From NCBI RefSeq assembly GCF_005863245.1, contig NZ_VBUT01000011.1, forward strand, positions 186,001-250,000: a DNA stretch of 64,000 nt, read 5' to 3'. Both the position numbers and the translations under genes were made by a program. The notes beneath the pieces were generated by a model. It was not told the origin of the DNA. It ran no database searches and saw only the letters and a program-made list of their open reading frames with translations. This DNA comes from Nocardia cyriacigeorgica (GTDB taxonomy: Bacteria; Actinomycetota; Actinomycetes; Mycobacteriales; Mycobacteriaceae). Positions 1 through 9,526 of this stretch are shown here, one piece after another. Each line of letters begins with the position of its first letter. Position 1 is the first letter of the stretch.

Positions 1-459
1 GGGCGTTGTGCCCCCTGGAGTGGAGGTGTCCGGTGTCGTGGCGTCCGGTCCGCGTCCGCCTGCCGACGGCGCGTCGGGCGCGGGCCCGACCGGTGTGGGC
101 GCGGGTGTCTGCGGGGTTTCCGTCCCGCCTCCGCCTGGCGTATCGAGGCCCTGGCCGCTGTTGCGAATATTCTGCGCACCCTGTGCGTCGGATGCCTCGT
201 AGTCGTTGGCGGACTTGATCAGATAGTCCGCAGTCTTGTCGTGATCATCGGCCAGGGCATTGCCGGCCTTCTGCCGTTCGCTGTAGTACTCGAGCAGCGC
301 TTTGTAGACGGGGTCCGCGATCGAGCCGTAGGTCCGTGGAAAGTCGTTGAGCCAATCCTCGGGCGGTTTCGCCCATTCCCGGGTGTCCGCGGCGACGCGC
401 CGGTGCTGTGCGGCCAGCTGCCGCAACACCGCGGGGTCGAGATTCAGACCTTCCGGCAC
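1..459 (-). CDS. EspC-like type VII secretion-associated protein, C-terminus cut by window edge
   Basis: A GTG start at 459 has an AAGGAG ribosome-binding site 9 bases upstream. The first ~110 residues are helical (starting VPEGLNLDPAVLRQLAAQHR) and resemble the short ESX secretion-associated (EspC/WXG-like) family. A Pro/Gly/Thr-rich tail follows and runs off the left edge. It is the last visible gene of the leftward cluster, 71 bases downstream of a large Pro-rich protein. Assignment rests on residue pattern and context; the true length is unknown. Confidence 0.6.
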   Translation of the reverse strand, partial: MPEGLNLDPAVLRQLAAQHRRVAADTREWAKPPEDWLNDFPRTYGSIADPVYKALLEYYSERQKAGNALADDHDKTADYLIKSANDYEASDAQGAQNIRNSGQGLDTPGGGGTETPQTPAPTPVGPAPDAPSAGGRGPDATTPDTSTPGGTTP

Positions 460-530
460 GCCTGATCACTCCTTCCACACCACTGACCCGTCCATTTTCG
501 ACGCTTCCCACCGCTGGGAATCCGAGTGCG

Positions 531-3242
531 TCAGCGGATGGTCGGCGCGGACACCGCGGATGGCCGGTGCGCACCGGGCCGCGGCGCGGCAGGTTCGGGC
601 AGGGCAGGATGCCCGGTCACCTGCGCGTGCGCATACATCGCATCGCGCAGCCGCTGCCGGGTCGGTTCACCGGCCAGCAGCAGCACCAGTTCATCGCATC
701 GGCGCTCGAACACCATGGCCCGCAACGCGGCACCTTCGGCACCGGCGTGCTCGGATCGCAGCTCCCCCAACGCCACCCGTGACGCGTCGAACCGCCGTGA
801 CACCATCGACGCGGCCAGCAGGTCATCCAGATCACGCAGCTCGTCGTACCACTGCTCCGGCACCTCCCGGCCCTCCTGGATCGCGCGCAGAATCCGCTCG
901 CGCTGCGCGGACGCACCGAGCGCATCGGCGGCCTTTCCGAGCGCCCGAGTCACCCGCTGATGTGCGTCGACGGCCAAATCGACGCACCTGCCATGGATCT
1001 CGTCCTCAAGGATTGCCGCAACCCTGGCCAGCATGCGTGGCGAGGCCGTCAGTTCGAGCCGGTCGACCAGCTTTCCGGTGCGCGCGCTCAAGTCCATCTC
1101 CGGTGAGGCGGGCACCTCGCCGAGCGTGGCCACCTCACCGAGTTGGGCGGCGAGCATTCCCGCGATCGGCAGCGATGACGCGAGCGCGGTCAGTCGTGCC
1201 CCGGACTTGCGTCCCCACGCCACGCCGAACTCGGCCAGTACCCGCGCCGGATCCGACAGGCCCTCCCATGCCGACCCGTCGGAGACCGACCACATCCACG
1301 GCGTCGACAGTTCCGGTGGAACGAACACCCCGGCGGGCAGCCAGCCCCTGCCCTCATTGGTGGTGAGGAACGCGCTCACTCCGCCGGAATGCCGCATGAC
1401 CGCGACCGCCGTGGCGTGCCCGACGACAAGGGGTGCGGCGGCGAGAACACCTGCCAGCAGCGTGCGGGCGAGAACCAGATCGCCATCGACCTTCTCCCCG
1501 AGGACGAACGACGGCCCGGCCGCTGCCGCCATCGCCGCGCCGACGACATTGCGCACCATATCGCCGGAATCGTCTGCTTCCGCGGGTTGCTCGTGTTGCG
1601 GCGAGTCGGCGCGGGATGTGGACTGGCTGCTGGGCGACGCTACCGGGCCCACGGAAGGGCCGGGCGATGGCTGCGCGCCCACTACGGGAGCTTTGGCCGG
1701 CGCGACAGGAGGTGCGGGCGGCGTAGCCGACGATGGTGCCGGCGGCACCGCGACTCCGCTCGACGCGACAGCGGGTTTGCTGGTCACGGGCGGTGGCGGC
1801 GAAGCAGGCGCTGCCGCCGAAACCGCTGACGGCGGTGGCCCGGCCGGCAGGATCGGCGGCGGCATCGCACCCATGGCTGCCGCGGCGGCCGCATCCGACC
1901 CGGTATCGCTGTCCGCGAGATCGGTGTCCGGACTCCTCTGTCCGGCAGCACGAATAGCCGTGTCGGCTACGGGATCTGCCGGATCCGCGGCCGGATCGGT
2001 ATCGGAACCCGCCGTTTTCGTACGTGTCGATTCAGTGTCGGAGCGCTGTTCGTCCGAACCGGCGGAACGGTGAGCACTCGCACCGGCCAATCGATCCGAA
2101 CTGTCGTCGGAGATCCGATCGTCGGCGCTGGTCGACCGGTCGACGCCAGGATCGGTACCTGACGCCCCTCTTGCCGTGTCCGGGGTTGCCGCGCCCCACG
2201 GGGTCGGCACTTGACCAGCAGAGCCGCGGCCCACTGGACCGGCGTGGATGGGACCGTCGGGAGAATTCGATACCGGGACCGCACCGCCCATCGGTGTCGA
2301 GCCGGCTTCGCCCTGGGGGTTGCGGTCAACCGGCTCACCCTGCCCGACCGGCTCACCCTGCCCGACCGGCTCACCCTGCCCGGCCGGCTCGCGTTCCCCG
2401 CCCGACTCACCCGGCCCGGCCGCAGGGGCCGGGCCCGTGACCATGTCGTTCGGCCCCAGAGCATCCGGCGATTGCCCGATCTCGCCGACACCCTCATCCA
2501 TCGGTGATGGAAGCACGGGCGGCGCCTCGGGATTCGGCAGCCGCCCAGGCACAGGAACACCACGCGGGTCAGGCCCAGAGGCCGCGGGGGGCGCTTGACG
2601 AACCTGGTCGTGCCCCGCCGTCGACGGCGCCCGCCCCCGCGGCGGATCCTGCGCTCCCGAACGCCCCTTCTCCCACGGCCCCGGCTGCCCGAGAATTTCA
2701 GCGATCCTGGCGAGCGCAGGCACACCCGACGGGCTCAGCGAAGCCAGCGCGGCGGCGACCACATCGCGCACGTCGTCGCGCGCGGTGGCGAGGATGGAGG
2801 CAACGGAGGCCTCGGCCTCTTCCGGTGTGGGACGACTCGCATCGTCGCTGGAACCTTCTGCGCCATCTTCGGATTCGGCGCTGCGGCGTACCGCCACGAT
2901 CCGAGCCGTGGCATCGTCGACGATGTCGAGAATCCGGTTGCGAGTCCGATAGACCAGCTCCCCGAAACCACGGAAGACCTCGCTCGCGGCGAGCAGCGCA
3001 TCGGCGAACGCCTGCGGCATGCCCTGCTGGCGCAGCATTTCGTCCTTGATCGGTTGCAGCCGCTCGCTGGCCCGCACCGCGTTCTCGAAACCCAGCCGAG
3101 CCTGTGGTGCGTCGCCGGTGTTCAGCGCGGCGGCCGCGGCCCGCGCCCGGGTTTCCAGGGCGTTCCAGTGTGCCGGAGAGACCTCGGGCCAGTCGTCGCC
3201 GACGATGGCGTCCCAGAAGGGACTCGTACGCTCCGGCTCCAT
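531..3242 (-). CDS. Large Pro/Gly/Ser-rich protein with helical ends, ESX-type accessory (unknown function)
   Basis: The protein has about 903 residues and begins MEPERTSPFWDAIVGDD at an ATG at 3242. Reading further upstream would invade the next gene. The first ~190 residues are predicted helical. Residues ~200-560 are low-complexity Pro/Gly/Ser/Asp with three to four near-perfect copies of GQGEPV (DNA near 2332-2393). A second helical, Ala-rich domain fills the C-terminal third and includes a short hydrophobic stretch (LLAGVLAAAPLVVGHATAVA). This helix-linker-helix layout recalls secreted or surface ESX substrates. I do not recognise the family. It lies 22 bases downstream of a small EspC-like gene and is probably co-transcribed with it. 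Confidence 0.7.
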   Translation of the reverse strand: MEPERTSPFWDAIVGDDWPEVSPAHWNALETRARAAAAALNTGDAPQARLGFENAVRASERLQPIKDEMLRQQGMPQAFADALLAASEVFRGFGELVYRTRNRILDIVDDATARIVAVRRSAESEDGAEGSSDDASRPTPEEAEASVASILATARDDVRDVVAAALASLSPSGVPALARIAEILGQPGPWEKGRSGAQDPPRGRAPSTAGHDQVRQAPPAASGPDPRGVPVPGRLPNPEAPPVLPSPMDEGVGEIGQSPDALGPNDMVTGPAPAAGPGESGGEREPAGQGEPVGQGEPVGQGEPVDRNPQGEAGSTPMGGAVPVSNSPDGPIHAGPVGRGSAGQVPTPWGAATPDTARGASGTDPGVDRSTSADDRISDDSSDRLAGASAHRSAGSDEQRSDTESTRTKTAGSDTDPAADPADPVADTAIRAAGQRSPDTDLADSDTGSDAAAAAAMGAMPPPILPAGPPPSAVSAAAPASPPPPVTSKPAVASSGVAVPPAPSSATPPAPPVAPAKAPVVGAQPSPGPSVGPVASPSSQSTSRADSPQHEQPAEADDSGDMVRNVVGAAMAAAAGPSFVLGEKVDGDLVLARTLLAGVLAAAPLVVGHATAVAVMRHSGGVSAFLTTNEGRGWLPAGVFVPPELSTPWMWSVSDGSAWEGLSDPARVLAEFGVAWGRKSGARLTALASSLPIAGMLAAQLGEVATLGEVPASPEMDLSARTGKLVDRLELTASPRMLARVAAILEDEIHGRCVDLAVDAHQRVTRALGKAADALGASAQRERILRAIQEGREVPEQWYDELRDLDDLLAASMVSRRFDASRVALGELRSEHAGAEGAALRAMVFERRCDELVLLLAGEPTRQRLRDAMYAHAQVTGHPALPEPAAPRPGAHRPSAVSAPTIR

Positions 3243-3264
3243 GGTGTTCGTCTGTCCGCGGCGA

Positions 3265-3573
3265 TCAGGCCGGCCCGTGGCTACGCACCGCGGCCGCACC
3301 GAGGATGTCGGCGATGTCGTGAGCGTTGGTGCCATCCACCGCTTCCCGCAAGGCGACATCGGCGCGGCCGATGCACTGGCGCACGGCATTGCCGAAAGTC
3401 TCGGTAATCCAGTCGAGTTCGCCGACCATCGCATGGTCCAGCGAGGACGACGGACGGCACGGGAGCGTGAAATTTCCTACCGTCGCGCCGACCTGCCCGG
3501 CCCCGGAAGTCATAGCATGCACGTATGCCTTGACCTGGCGCAGGACTTCGGGCGTGCTGTCGCGGTCCAACAT
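3265..3573 (-). CDS. Small EspC/WXG-like helical protein
   Basis: A 102-residue protein starting MLDRDSTPEVLRQVKAYV, with AAGGACC upstream of the ATG. Length and helix-turn-helix composition (Ala/Val-rich, conserved Gly near the middle) fit the small secretion-associated proteins found with type VII systems. No WXG or YxxxD/E signal is obvious, so membership is tentative. It sits between a YbaB-like gene and the large Pro-rich gene, all leftward. Confidence 0.6.
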   Translation of the reverse strand: MLDRDSTPEVLRQVKAYVHAMTSGAGQVGATVGNFTLPCRPSSSLDHAMVGELDWITETFGNAVRQCIGRADVALREAVDGTNAHDIADILGAAAVRSHGPA

Positions 3574-3600
3574 GTCAGGTCCTTGTCTCGGATGCGGCCG

Positions 3601-3984
3601 TCAGGGCGTGCGGCCCAGCTCGGCGTTCTCCATGGCTCGGTAGGCGGCCTCGGTCGGCAGGTCGAAGGCGTCGACGGTGTAGGGGCGGGCGCCGTTGTAT
3701 TCCATCTCGGCACGCAGACCCACCCGCGATTTCATGTGCGCCAGCCGAGCGATCCGCAGGATCTCGGCCGACAGCCAGGCGTCGCCGTTCTCCCTGGCCT
3801 CATCGGTCAGGTGCAGACCGACCACCTCACCGTCACGGTTGCAAGCGACGCCGACGCTGTGGTCGAGGTTGACCACTTCGTAGATCATGCTCTGCCAGTC
3901 GGGGGCGGCGGGGACGTCGCCGTGGTAGCCGTCCTCGTCGAAATCGTCGAAATCGGCCAGCTCGGTTGCGTTCGGGTGCGTCAT
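3601..3984 (-). CDS. YbaB/EspL-like small protein
   Basis: The 127-residue product starts MTHPNATELADFDDFDEDGY. The ATG at 3984 overlaps the upstream stop codon by four bases (ATGA), which fixes the start and implies translational coupling. After an acidic N-terminus the pattern GVACNRDGEVVGLHLTDEA followed by helices resembles the YbaB/EbfC-type fold, which recurs in ESX loci (EspL-like). The motif match is weak; another small alpha-beta protein is possible. Confidence 0.55.
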   Translation of the reverse strand: MTHPNATELADFDDFDEDGYHGDVPAAPDWQSMIYEVVNLDHSVGVACNRDGEVVGLHLTDEARENGDAWLSAEILRIARLAHMKSRVGLRAEMEYNGARPYTVDAFDLPTEAAYRAMENAELGRTP

Positions 3985-4721
3985 CGGCTCATCTCCGGGG
4001 GTCGTTCGGTGGTGTCGGCTGCCGCCACCGCGGTGGGTCTGGGCGCCGGGCCAGGCGTGTCCGAGGTTCCGGAGAGCCCGGCTACCAGGCCCGACCACAT
4101 CGTGTCGTCGATGGTCATCACGAATTTCAGCGGCCAGAACCGCGCACCCAGGTACACCTCTCCGGTGCCGTCCGGACCTACCTCGATGCGATCGGTGCCG
4201 TCGTCGGCCGCATCGAGGACGATGGTCGTGACCGGCGGGCGTTTGTCGTCGACATGAATGATCGGCGCTCCCCCGCCAGGGAAGAACCCCCGACGACACC
4301 GCGGGCTGTTGCCGGCCGTCACCTCCTCACTGTTGGTGGTGATGGTGACTTCGGGATCCAGCAGCAACTGCATCACCCACGACCGCGCCACCGCCACCGC
4401 GTGATCGGCGCTGATCGCGACCGTGAGGTACGCGGATAGATCGATGACGAGAATCGCGTTCGCCATGGTGATTCCGGCAACGACCAATCGTGGGGCGGAA
4501 CCCACCGGCGGGGGAAGTTCGTCGGCCGACAGCGTCAGCAGTTGCGCGCCGGCCCCCGTATTCGCGACCGGGTATGCGGTGACGGCGCCGGTAGCGACGT
4601 CCACGGTGAAGGCACCGAAAGGAGCGGCGGCATTGGTGGCGGTGCCCGCCAGCCTGCACAGTCCTTCATCGTGCAGCCAGCGGATCGCCTCGCCCGGGCT
4701 GACGGTATCGGCCTGCGTCAC
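3981..4721 (-). CDS. Hypothetical protein of the secretion cluster
   Basis: A 246-residue protein with a GTG start at 4721 inside a GTGA overlap with the preceding YbaB-like gene. Its end overlaps the next gene by four bases, so it is locked in an operon. It begins VTQADTVSPGEAIRWLHDEG and appears alpha/beta with no signal peptide or membrane segment. I do not recognise the family. Overlap with YbaB-like genes on both sides suggests a cytoplasmic accessory or chaperone role, which is inference only. Confidence 0.6.
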   Translation of the reverse strand: MTQADTVSPGEAIRWLHDEGLCRLAGTATNAAAPFGAFTVDVATGAVTAYPVANTGAGAQLLTLSADELPPPVGSAPRLVVAGITMANAILVIDLSAYLTVAISADHAVAVARSWVMQLLLDPEVTITTNSEEVTAGNSPRCRRGFFPGGGAPIIHVDDKRPPVTTIVLDAADDGTDRIEVGPDGTGEVYLGARFWPLKFVMTIDDTMWSGLVAGLSGTSDTPGPAPRPTAVAAADTTERPPEMSR

Positions 4722-5062
4722 GACGGCTCCCCTGACGCACCCGCGGTCACTTCGGACTCGGCGGGCTCCAGCGGACCGTCCATGATCAGGCGATATTGGC
4801 GTCCGGCGTCGTCGGCGCTGTCGCGGATCGCGGCCATGATCTCCTCGACCAGTTCCGGACTGCTGAACCGGTCGACCGTGCCGGGCGCGAGGTATAGGCC
4901 GGTCAGCCTGCCCATCGCGTCCACCTCGGGAATGACCGCACCGCTCGGCGAGGGGCGCCGCGCCCGGATCGCATCGATCTTCTCCCGCATATCGGCGATG
5001 CGGTGACGCAGGTCGCGCGCCATATCGAGGGCGGCCTGCACCTCGGGATGGATATCGGTCAT
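4718..5062 (-). CDS. YbaB/EbfC-family protein
   Basis: The 114-residue product has an N-terminal helix (MARDLRHRIADMREKIDAI) followed by the beta-hairpin signature (VDAMGRLTGLYLAPGTVDRF) and a C-terminal helix, the YbaB/EbfC layout. Family members bind DNA in some bacteria, while related domains occur as accessory proteins in ESX loci. The ATG overlaps the upstream stop (ATGA at 5059-5062), and its own stop overlaps the next start. Confidence 0.75.
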   Translation of the reverse strand: MTDIHPEVQAALDMARDLRHRIADMREKIDAIRARRPSPSGAVIPEVDAMGRLTGLYLAPGTVDRFSSPELVEEIMAAIRDSADDAGRQYRLIMDGPLEPAESEVTAGASGEPS

Positions 5063-6600
5063 GCAGAACCTCCGGAATGACTCGAATGCTGGTTGCCACC
5101 GGCCGAATTCGGGGTCGGCGGGGTGACGCTTGGCGCGATGGTCGGCCGTTCGCCGATCACCATCTCGGTATGCGGTGTGTCGTCGACGTACATGAGGCGA
5201 TCGGGATGCCAGGCGACGACCCGGTTGCGGTCCTCGCCGCCACCACCGGCCCCGCCGGCGCCGGGCGCCATCGGCATGTACGGCATCATCGGCATGCCCG
5301 CGCCGCGCATTCCGCTGCTGGATCCGCCGGGCGACGACGTGGACAGCGGTTCGATCACCGGCGCACGCGGCAAACCCTGCGTCAGGCCCGCGGGCACCGA
5401 AGCCGACGTGGTCAGGGGCGTCGGCGCGGCTACCGCGGCCGCGTCGAAGCCGCCCACCGAACCGCCGAAGCCTCCGCCGCCACCTCCACCGCCGCCGAAG
5501 CCGCCGTAACCGCCGGGCGAACCGAAACCGTAGCTGTCGTCGTACAGCTCGTCGCCCAGGGCGTAGTCGTCGAGGTATTCCTCCGACGACTGGTCCAGCG
5601 GCAGACCGCCCATGCTGGACATCGCGTTCATCATGGCGGGCAGCAGGTTGGCGAGCATGCTGGGATCCATGGCCTGCTCACCGGAGCCCTGTTCACCGCC
5701 GCCTGCGCTCTGACCGCCCGCAGCCTGACTCGCGGCCTGACCCGCGGCTGATTCCGCAGCGTCTTCACCCGGTAGCGGTGTGTTGGTGGCGGCGCTGTAC
5801 CCGGTTACCGTTTCGGCCGAGCGCGCGTTCTGCTCCTCGAATTTCGCCAGCGCCAACGCAGTCCGCGCCTCGTCCTTGGAACGCATGGCGGCGAGCAGTT
5901 CCTTGCGGGCCGCGATGATCTCCTCCGGTGTGGGATGGGTCGACTTCGCGATCCGGAATGCCTCGCTGTAGGAGTCGATCGAATCGGCGAGCAACCCCAT
6001 TCCGGTGACCAGATGACCGATCCAGCCGCCGTACCGGGTGAGATTGTCGGCGACCTTCTCCCCGACCGGCGTCCACTGCGCCATCGCTGCGGCCGAATCG
6101 GCGACAGCCTGGTTCGCGATCGGGGAGATGTCGCGGGCGAATCCTCGTACCTTCTCCGCGAATTCCTTCGCCGGACCCGGCCCCGGTCCCGCCTGCAACT
6201 GCTTCGCGAAGGTCAGCGGGTCGATCGCCGTACTGCTCGGCGCGGAGTACACCGGTGGCTTGCGATGCGGCATCGGGACCGGCTCGGCGATCGGGTTCGC
6301 GATGATCTCGCCGCCGCGTCCACCGATCGTGCGGGCACCCGCGTCGTCCTGAGTGCTGTAGGCCTGGGCCGATTTTCCGATCTTGTAGGCGTCCATCGCC
6401 ACCGCGTTGAGCACATCGATCATGCCGTTCACGACAGCGGCGGTCTGCGCGTTCAACTGCGGCACCTTCGCACCGGAGATCGGGTCGGCACCGGCGGGCA
6501 CCACCCAGCCGCTGGGCAACGCCAACCCGGTGTCGCGCGCGGCATCGGTCAACCCCGACGCCGCCTTCACCAAGGCACTCAGATCGACGTTAAGGCCCAT
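5059..6600 (-). CDS. PPE-like/ESX-substrate-like protein with Gly-rich C-terminus
   Basis: A 513-residue protein starting MGLNVDLSALVKAASGLTDA. Residues 1-270 are Ala-rich helices of the kind seen in WXG/PPE-type secreted proteins. Residues ~280-340 are Gln/Ala/Gly-rich. A run of nearly pure glycine with Phe lies near residues 365-380 (DNA ~5465-5530). The tail is Met/Pro/Gly-rich and ends near the motif RNRVVAWHPDRLMYVDD. No transmembrane segment is convincing. It may be a secreted or cell-surface partner of the secretion machine; this is inference from composition and neighbours. Confidence 0.65.
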   Translation of the reverse strand: MGLNVDLSALVKAASGLTDAARDTGLALPSGWVVPAGADPISGAKVPQLNAQTAAVVNGMIDVLNAVAMDAYKIGKSAQAYSTQDDAGARTIGGRGGEIIANPIAEPVPMPHRKPPVYSAPSSTAIDPLTFAKQLQAGPGPGPAKEFAEKVRGFARDISPIANQAVADSAAAMAQWTPVGEKVADNLTRYGGWIGHLVTGMGLLADSIDSYSEAFRIAKSTHPTPEEIIAARKELLAAMRSKDEARTALALAKFEEQNARSAETVTGYSAATNTPLPGEDAAESAAGQAASQAAGGQSAGGGEQGSGEQAMDPSMLANLLPAMMNAMSSMGGLPLDQSSEEYLDDYALGDELYDDSYGFGSPGGYGGFGGGGGGGGGFGGSVGGFDAAAVAAPTPLTTSASVPAGLTQGLPRAPVIEPLSTSSPGGSSSGMRGAGMPMMPYMPMAPGAGGAGGGGEDRNRVVAWHPDRLMYVDDTPHTEMVIGERPTIAPSVTPPTPNSAGGNQHSSHSGGSA

Positions 6601-6631
6601 ATTCGTCTCCCCTCACACCAACCCGCACCCA

Positions 6632-8326
6632 TCACGCCACCACCGTCGGCTGCTGATCAGCCGTGGCGGGCACGGGCGCCGCCGCACCGGCATCGGTGGA
6701 CGGCACCGCGTCGATTCCATTTGGATGGAAGAAGCCGATGAACTCGCCGTAAGGCCCGTCCTGTTTCATGATGTCGCCGGTCAGCGCCTGGAGCTCGCCA
6801 TTGGCGATGATCTCCAGCTTGCCTTCCGCGCCCGCCGCCGGGGTCGCACCATCGGCTGCGGGAACCGCCCCGGCACCGCCATCGACGCCGTCCCAGACCA
6901 CCGCGATCGCCGTCCCGTCCTTCCAGCTCACGACATCGCCGGTGATCAACTGGCTCGGATCGACCCGCAATCCGATCTTCTTGTCGTCGTTCCACTTCGC
7001 CGGCGTATTCGCGTACGCGGCCTTGGCATCGATGCCCTTCTTGTTGGCGACCGCGGCATCCAAAGCGCCGTAGACCACCGGCGACACCCACAGCGAAGGT
7101 CGGCCGAGGGGCTTGAACTTGTCGTACTCCACGAGCCCCTTTTCATTCGGCACCGGCCCCGCAGCTTGACCGGGCGGTGGCGGCGCACCCGCACCGGGCG
7201 CGGCAGTCGCACCCGAATTCGCGTTCACCTGCTGCCCATTCGCAACACCCGGTGCACCCTGCTGCGCCACCGCAGGCTGCGCCGCAGACCGTGGCGGCAC
7301 CACATCACGCGGCTTGTCCTTATCCCGCCGAGCCTCGAGCTCCTCCCGCCGGCGCGCCAGATCCCGATCCAACTCGTTGCGCCGCGCCAACTGATCGTTC
7401 ATCCCGGGCAACCCCATGCCCATACCGGGCATACCCATGCCCGGCATACCCATCCCCATCCCGGGCATGCCCATCCCCGGCATACCACCCAAGCCCGGCG
7501 AACTCGGCGAGGAGATCGGCGGATTCACGCGCGGCGGCGTGGAGATCGGCGGAGTTGCGGTCGGCGGCTTGATGTCGGAAATCGGCGGCTTCACACCCGA
7601 AGCCGGCGGTTTCGTATCCGGCGGGGTGATGGTTCCGGGCGGGTTGATCCCACCCGGCCGCGTCGGGTCGGGGGTGGCGCCGGGCTGCTTGGGGCCATTG
7701 TCGTTGACCCAGGGGGGCGGGTTTTGTCCCGGGTTGTTCGCGTCCGGTGCCCACGGAGCGCCTGGGGCCCCCGGTCCGGCTGGCGGCGTAATCCCGTACT
7801 TCCCCTTGGCTTCTTCTGCCGCCTTCCGAATGTCCTCTGCAGCCTTCGCTCCAGCATCCGCGATGATTTTCCGCTGCTCTTCAGCGATTTCCTGCATGTT
7901 GGTGCCGAGTTTCTGGTTGTTCTCGTTCGATGCCTCGAGAACACCATCGACGCTCTGGAATCCGGTCTTCAGAATCTCGAAAAACGAAGCGTCGTCACTC
8001 GCCATCTTGGCGTAATTGTTGATTCCGTCGATCAAGTCGAGCACGTTGGCGCGACCATTCTTCGTCGTTTCCTTCGATTTGGAAACGACCTCCTCCCATG
8101 CCTTCTGCTGCACCGACTCATAGGCATCGGCAACACGCATGAGGCCTTCGGACGCATACGTATACTCGTCGATTCCTGGGTTCGCCAGATGCATCTTCGG
8201 CAGTTTGGGTAACTCCATATCGGCAGGCTCGTCCTGGCCGAACATCCGATACGTGATGTCGAGATATTCGACCAGCGAAGGGCTCGAAGGAGTCGCGGTT
8301 TCCGAAGACTCCGAAGGTTCCGCCAC
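6632..8326 (-). CDS. Large Pro-rich protein with MPGMG repeats and helical N-terminus
   Basis: A 564-residue protein. Residues 1-180 are helical with a charged coiled-coil stretch (AAEDIRKAAEEAKGKYG). Residues ~185-285 are Pro-rich with PPIS/KPP repeats. Residues ~285-320 are a tandem GMPGMG array (DNA ~7400-7495). A charged helix (LDRDLARRREELEARRDKD) follows, then an Ala/Gly-rich linker and a folded C-terminal ~170 residues containing GEFIGFFHPNG. N-terminal helices plus a long Pro linker are typical of ESX-associated proteins. The function is not known. Confidence 0.65.
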   Translation of the reverse strand: MAEPSESSETATPSSPSLVEYLDITYRMFGQDEPADMELPKLPKMHLANPGIDEYTYASEGLMRVADAYESVQQKAWEEVVSKSKETTKNGRANVLDLIDGINNYAKMASDDASFFEILKTGFQSVDGVLEASNENNQKLGTNMQEIAEEQRKIIADAGAKAAEDIRKAAEEAKGKYGITPPAGPGAPGAPWAPDANNPGQNPPPWVNDNGPKQPGATPDPTRPGGINPPGTITPPDTKPPASGVKPPISDIKPPTATPPISTPPRVNPPISSPSSPGLGGMPGMGMPGMGMGMPGMGMPGMGMGLPGMNDQLARRNELDRDLARRREELEARRDKDKPRDVVPPRSAAQPAVAQQGAPGVANGQQVNANSGATAAPGAGAPPPPGQAAGPVPNEKGLVEYDKFKPLGRPSLWVSPVVYGALDAAVANKKGIDAKAAYANTPAKWNDDKKIGLRVDPSQLITGDVVSWKDGTAIAVVWDGVDGGAGAVPAADGATPAAGAEGKLEIIANGELQALTGDIMKQDGPYGEFIGFFHPNGIDAVPSTDAGAAAPVPATADQQPTVVA

Positions 8327-8354
8327 TACGTCGACCTCCCAACTAGCGAGAACA

Positions 8355-9179
8355 TCAGATGGTCACTGCGGCCGCAGCTCCGGTGTCCTTGGAATACAAT
8401 TCCTTCAAACCGCGAGTCAATCCGTCCGGCTGCCAGATGAACCCCTTGGTGTTATCCGGATTCGTGTACTGAGTAAAGTCGCCGTTCTTCGCCGACGCGA
8501 CGTAGCCACCCACATATTTTCCGGCATTGCCTGGCCCACCACCATTCCCGGGCCCCTTGCCCCCGGGAACCTCACCCGGCTTCTTGGGAGCGTCCCCAAA
8601 GAGGAAGTTGTTCAGTGGCTTGGCGGCGTAGTAACCACCTACCGCGCCCGCGCCGGCCATTCCCGCATACCCGGCGCCCGTCCTCCGCAAATTGTTGTTG
8701 CGGTGACTGAACCGCCATCCGTTCTGACCGGGGGTCAAGTGATTACGCCACGAATCTTGACGGTTCCTGGCCAAGTTCCCCTGTTCCACACGCCGTGCGG
8801 CCTGCGCTCTACCTCGCAGGGTGGCTCCCAATCGGCCGCCCCGCAACAGGGGGGTGGCGGCACTCGGAGGAAGGGTATAGTTGCGGGCTGCGCGCCGCCC
8901 GGCGGCTGCCGCATTTCGCCCCGCAGCACCGCCCAGGAAACCCAGTCCCCCCCTTGCCAGTCCGCCGCCCGCTCTCATGCCGACGCTCGAGGCCACACCT
9001 GCGACGATGGTCGACCCGTCGAACTTCCCGGTCTGAGCCCAACTCGCGAGACTTCCGCCTACGGCCGCCCCGATCCTGGCTCCGATCGGACCACCGAAAT
9101 ACGCACCAACAGCTCCGCCGGCCAACGGCAGAACAACCCCAGCCGAGGCGACTGCCGCCTTCTTCAACCACCCAAACAT
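8355..9179 (-). CDS. Glycine-zipper membrane-associated protein
   Basis: The 274-residue product starts MFGWLKKAAVASAG. The first ~75 residues contain two GxxxG-rich hydrophobic stretches (LAGGAVGAYFGGPIGARIG) that suggest glycine-zipper membrane insertion. A basic Arg/Asn-rich middle and a further Gly/Ala hydrophobic stretch near residue 165 (GYAGMAGAGAVGGYY) follow, then a soluble tail. Such proteins can line pores or anchor complexes, but the function here is unknown. It is the first leftward gene after the divergent gap and probably leads the left part of the cluster. Confidence 0.6.
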   Translation of the reverse strand: MFGWLKKAAVASAGVVLPLAGGAVGAYFGGPIGARIGAAVGGSLASWAQTGKFDGSTIVAGVASSVGMRAGGGLARGGLGFLGGAAGRNAAAAGRRAARNYTLPPSAATPLLRGGRLGATLRGRAQAARRVEQGNLARNRQDSWRNHLTPGQNGWRFSHRNNNLRRTGAGYAGMAGAGAVGGYYAAKPLNNFLFGDAPKKPGEVPGGKGPGNGGGPGNAGKYVGGYVASAKNGDFTQYTNPDNTKGFIWQPDGLTRGLKELYSKDTGAAAAVTI

Positions 9180-9526
9180 CAGAGGCCTCCACTATCAGTC
9201 GGCAGCCATGGTGCTCGCGTACCAAGGTCATCGGAGCGGAACAGGGGCGCGTTCGACAGCACCGTGGTGGCCGCAACTCCCTGTTCCACGCTCGAGTGAT
9301 AGTCCACGCGCCATATACCCTTCCGAACCCACTCATTGTCGAAGATCCCCAATGCTGGGAACCCTTATCGTGGGCGCACGGGTGAGGATTGTTCGGAGAC
9401 CACAGCATTGGCAGGCGGTGATGCTGCCTGCCGAGGCTCGCCGGTCACCGACGGACATGGGAGGGCAGCCGGAATGGACGTCCACCAGCGACCACACACC
9501 CGCGCCGTGGACCGGAAGCGCCGCCG
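9180..9526. promoter_or_regulatory. Divergent intergenic region, likely two promoters
   Basis: These 347 bases separate the leftward glycine-zipper gene from the rightward transglycosylase gene, so promoters for both should lie here. For the leftward gene the best -10 candidate is TATATG on the minus strand (plus 9312-9317). I see no convincing -35 and no strong inverted repeat. Confidence 0.3.

Noticed and set aside
2332..2393. 18-base tandem repeats as a CRISPR or operator array
   Set aside because: They are in frame and encode GQGEPV repeats in a low-complexity protein segment.
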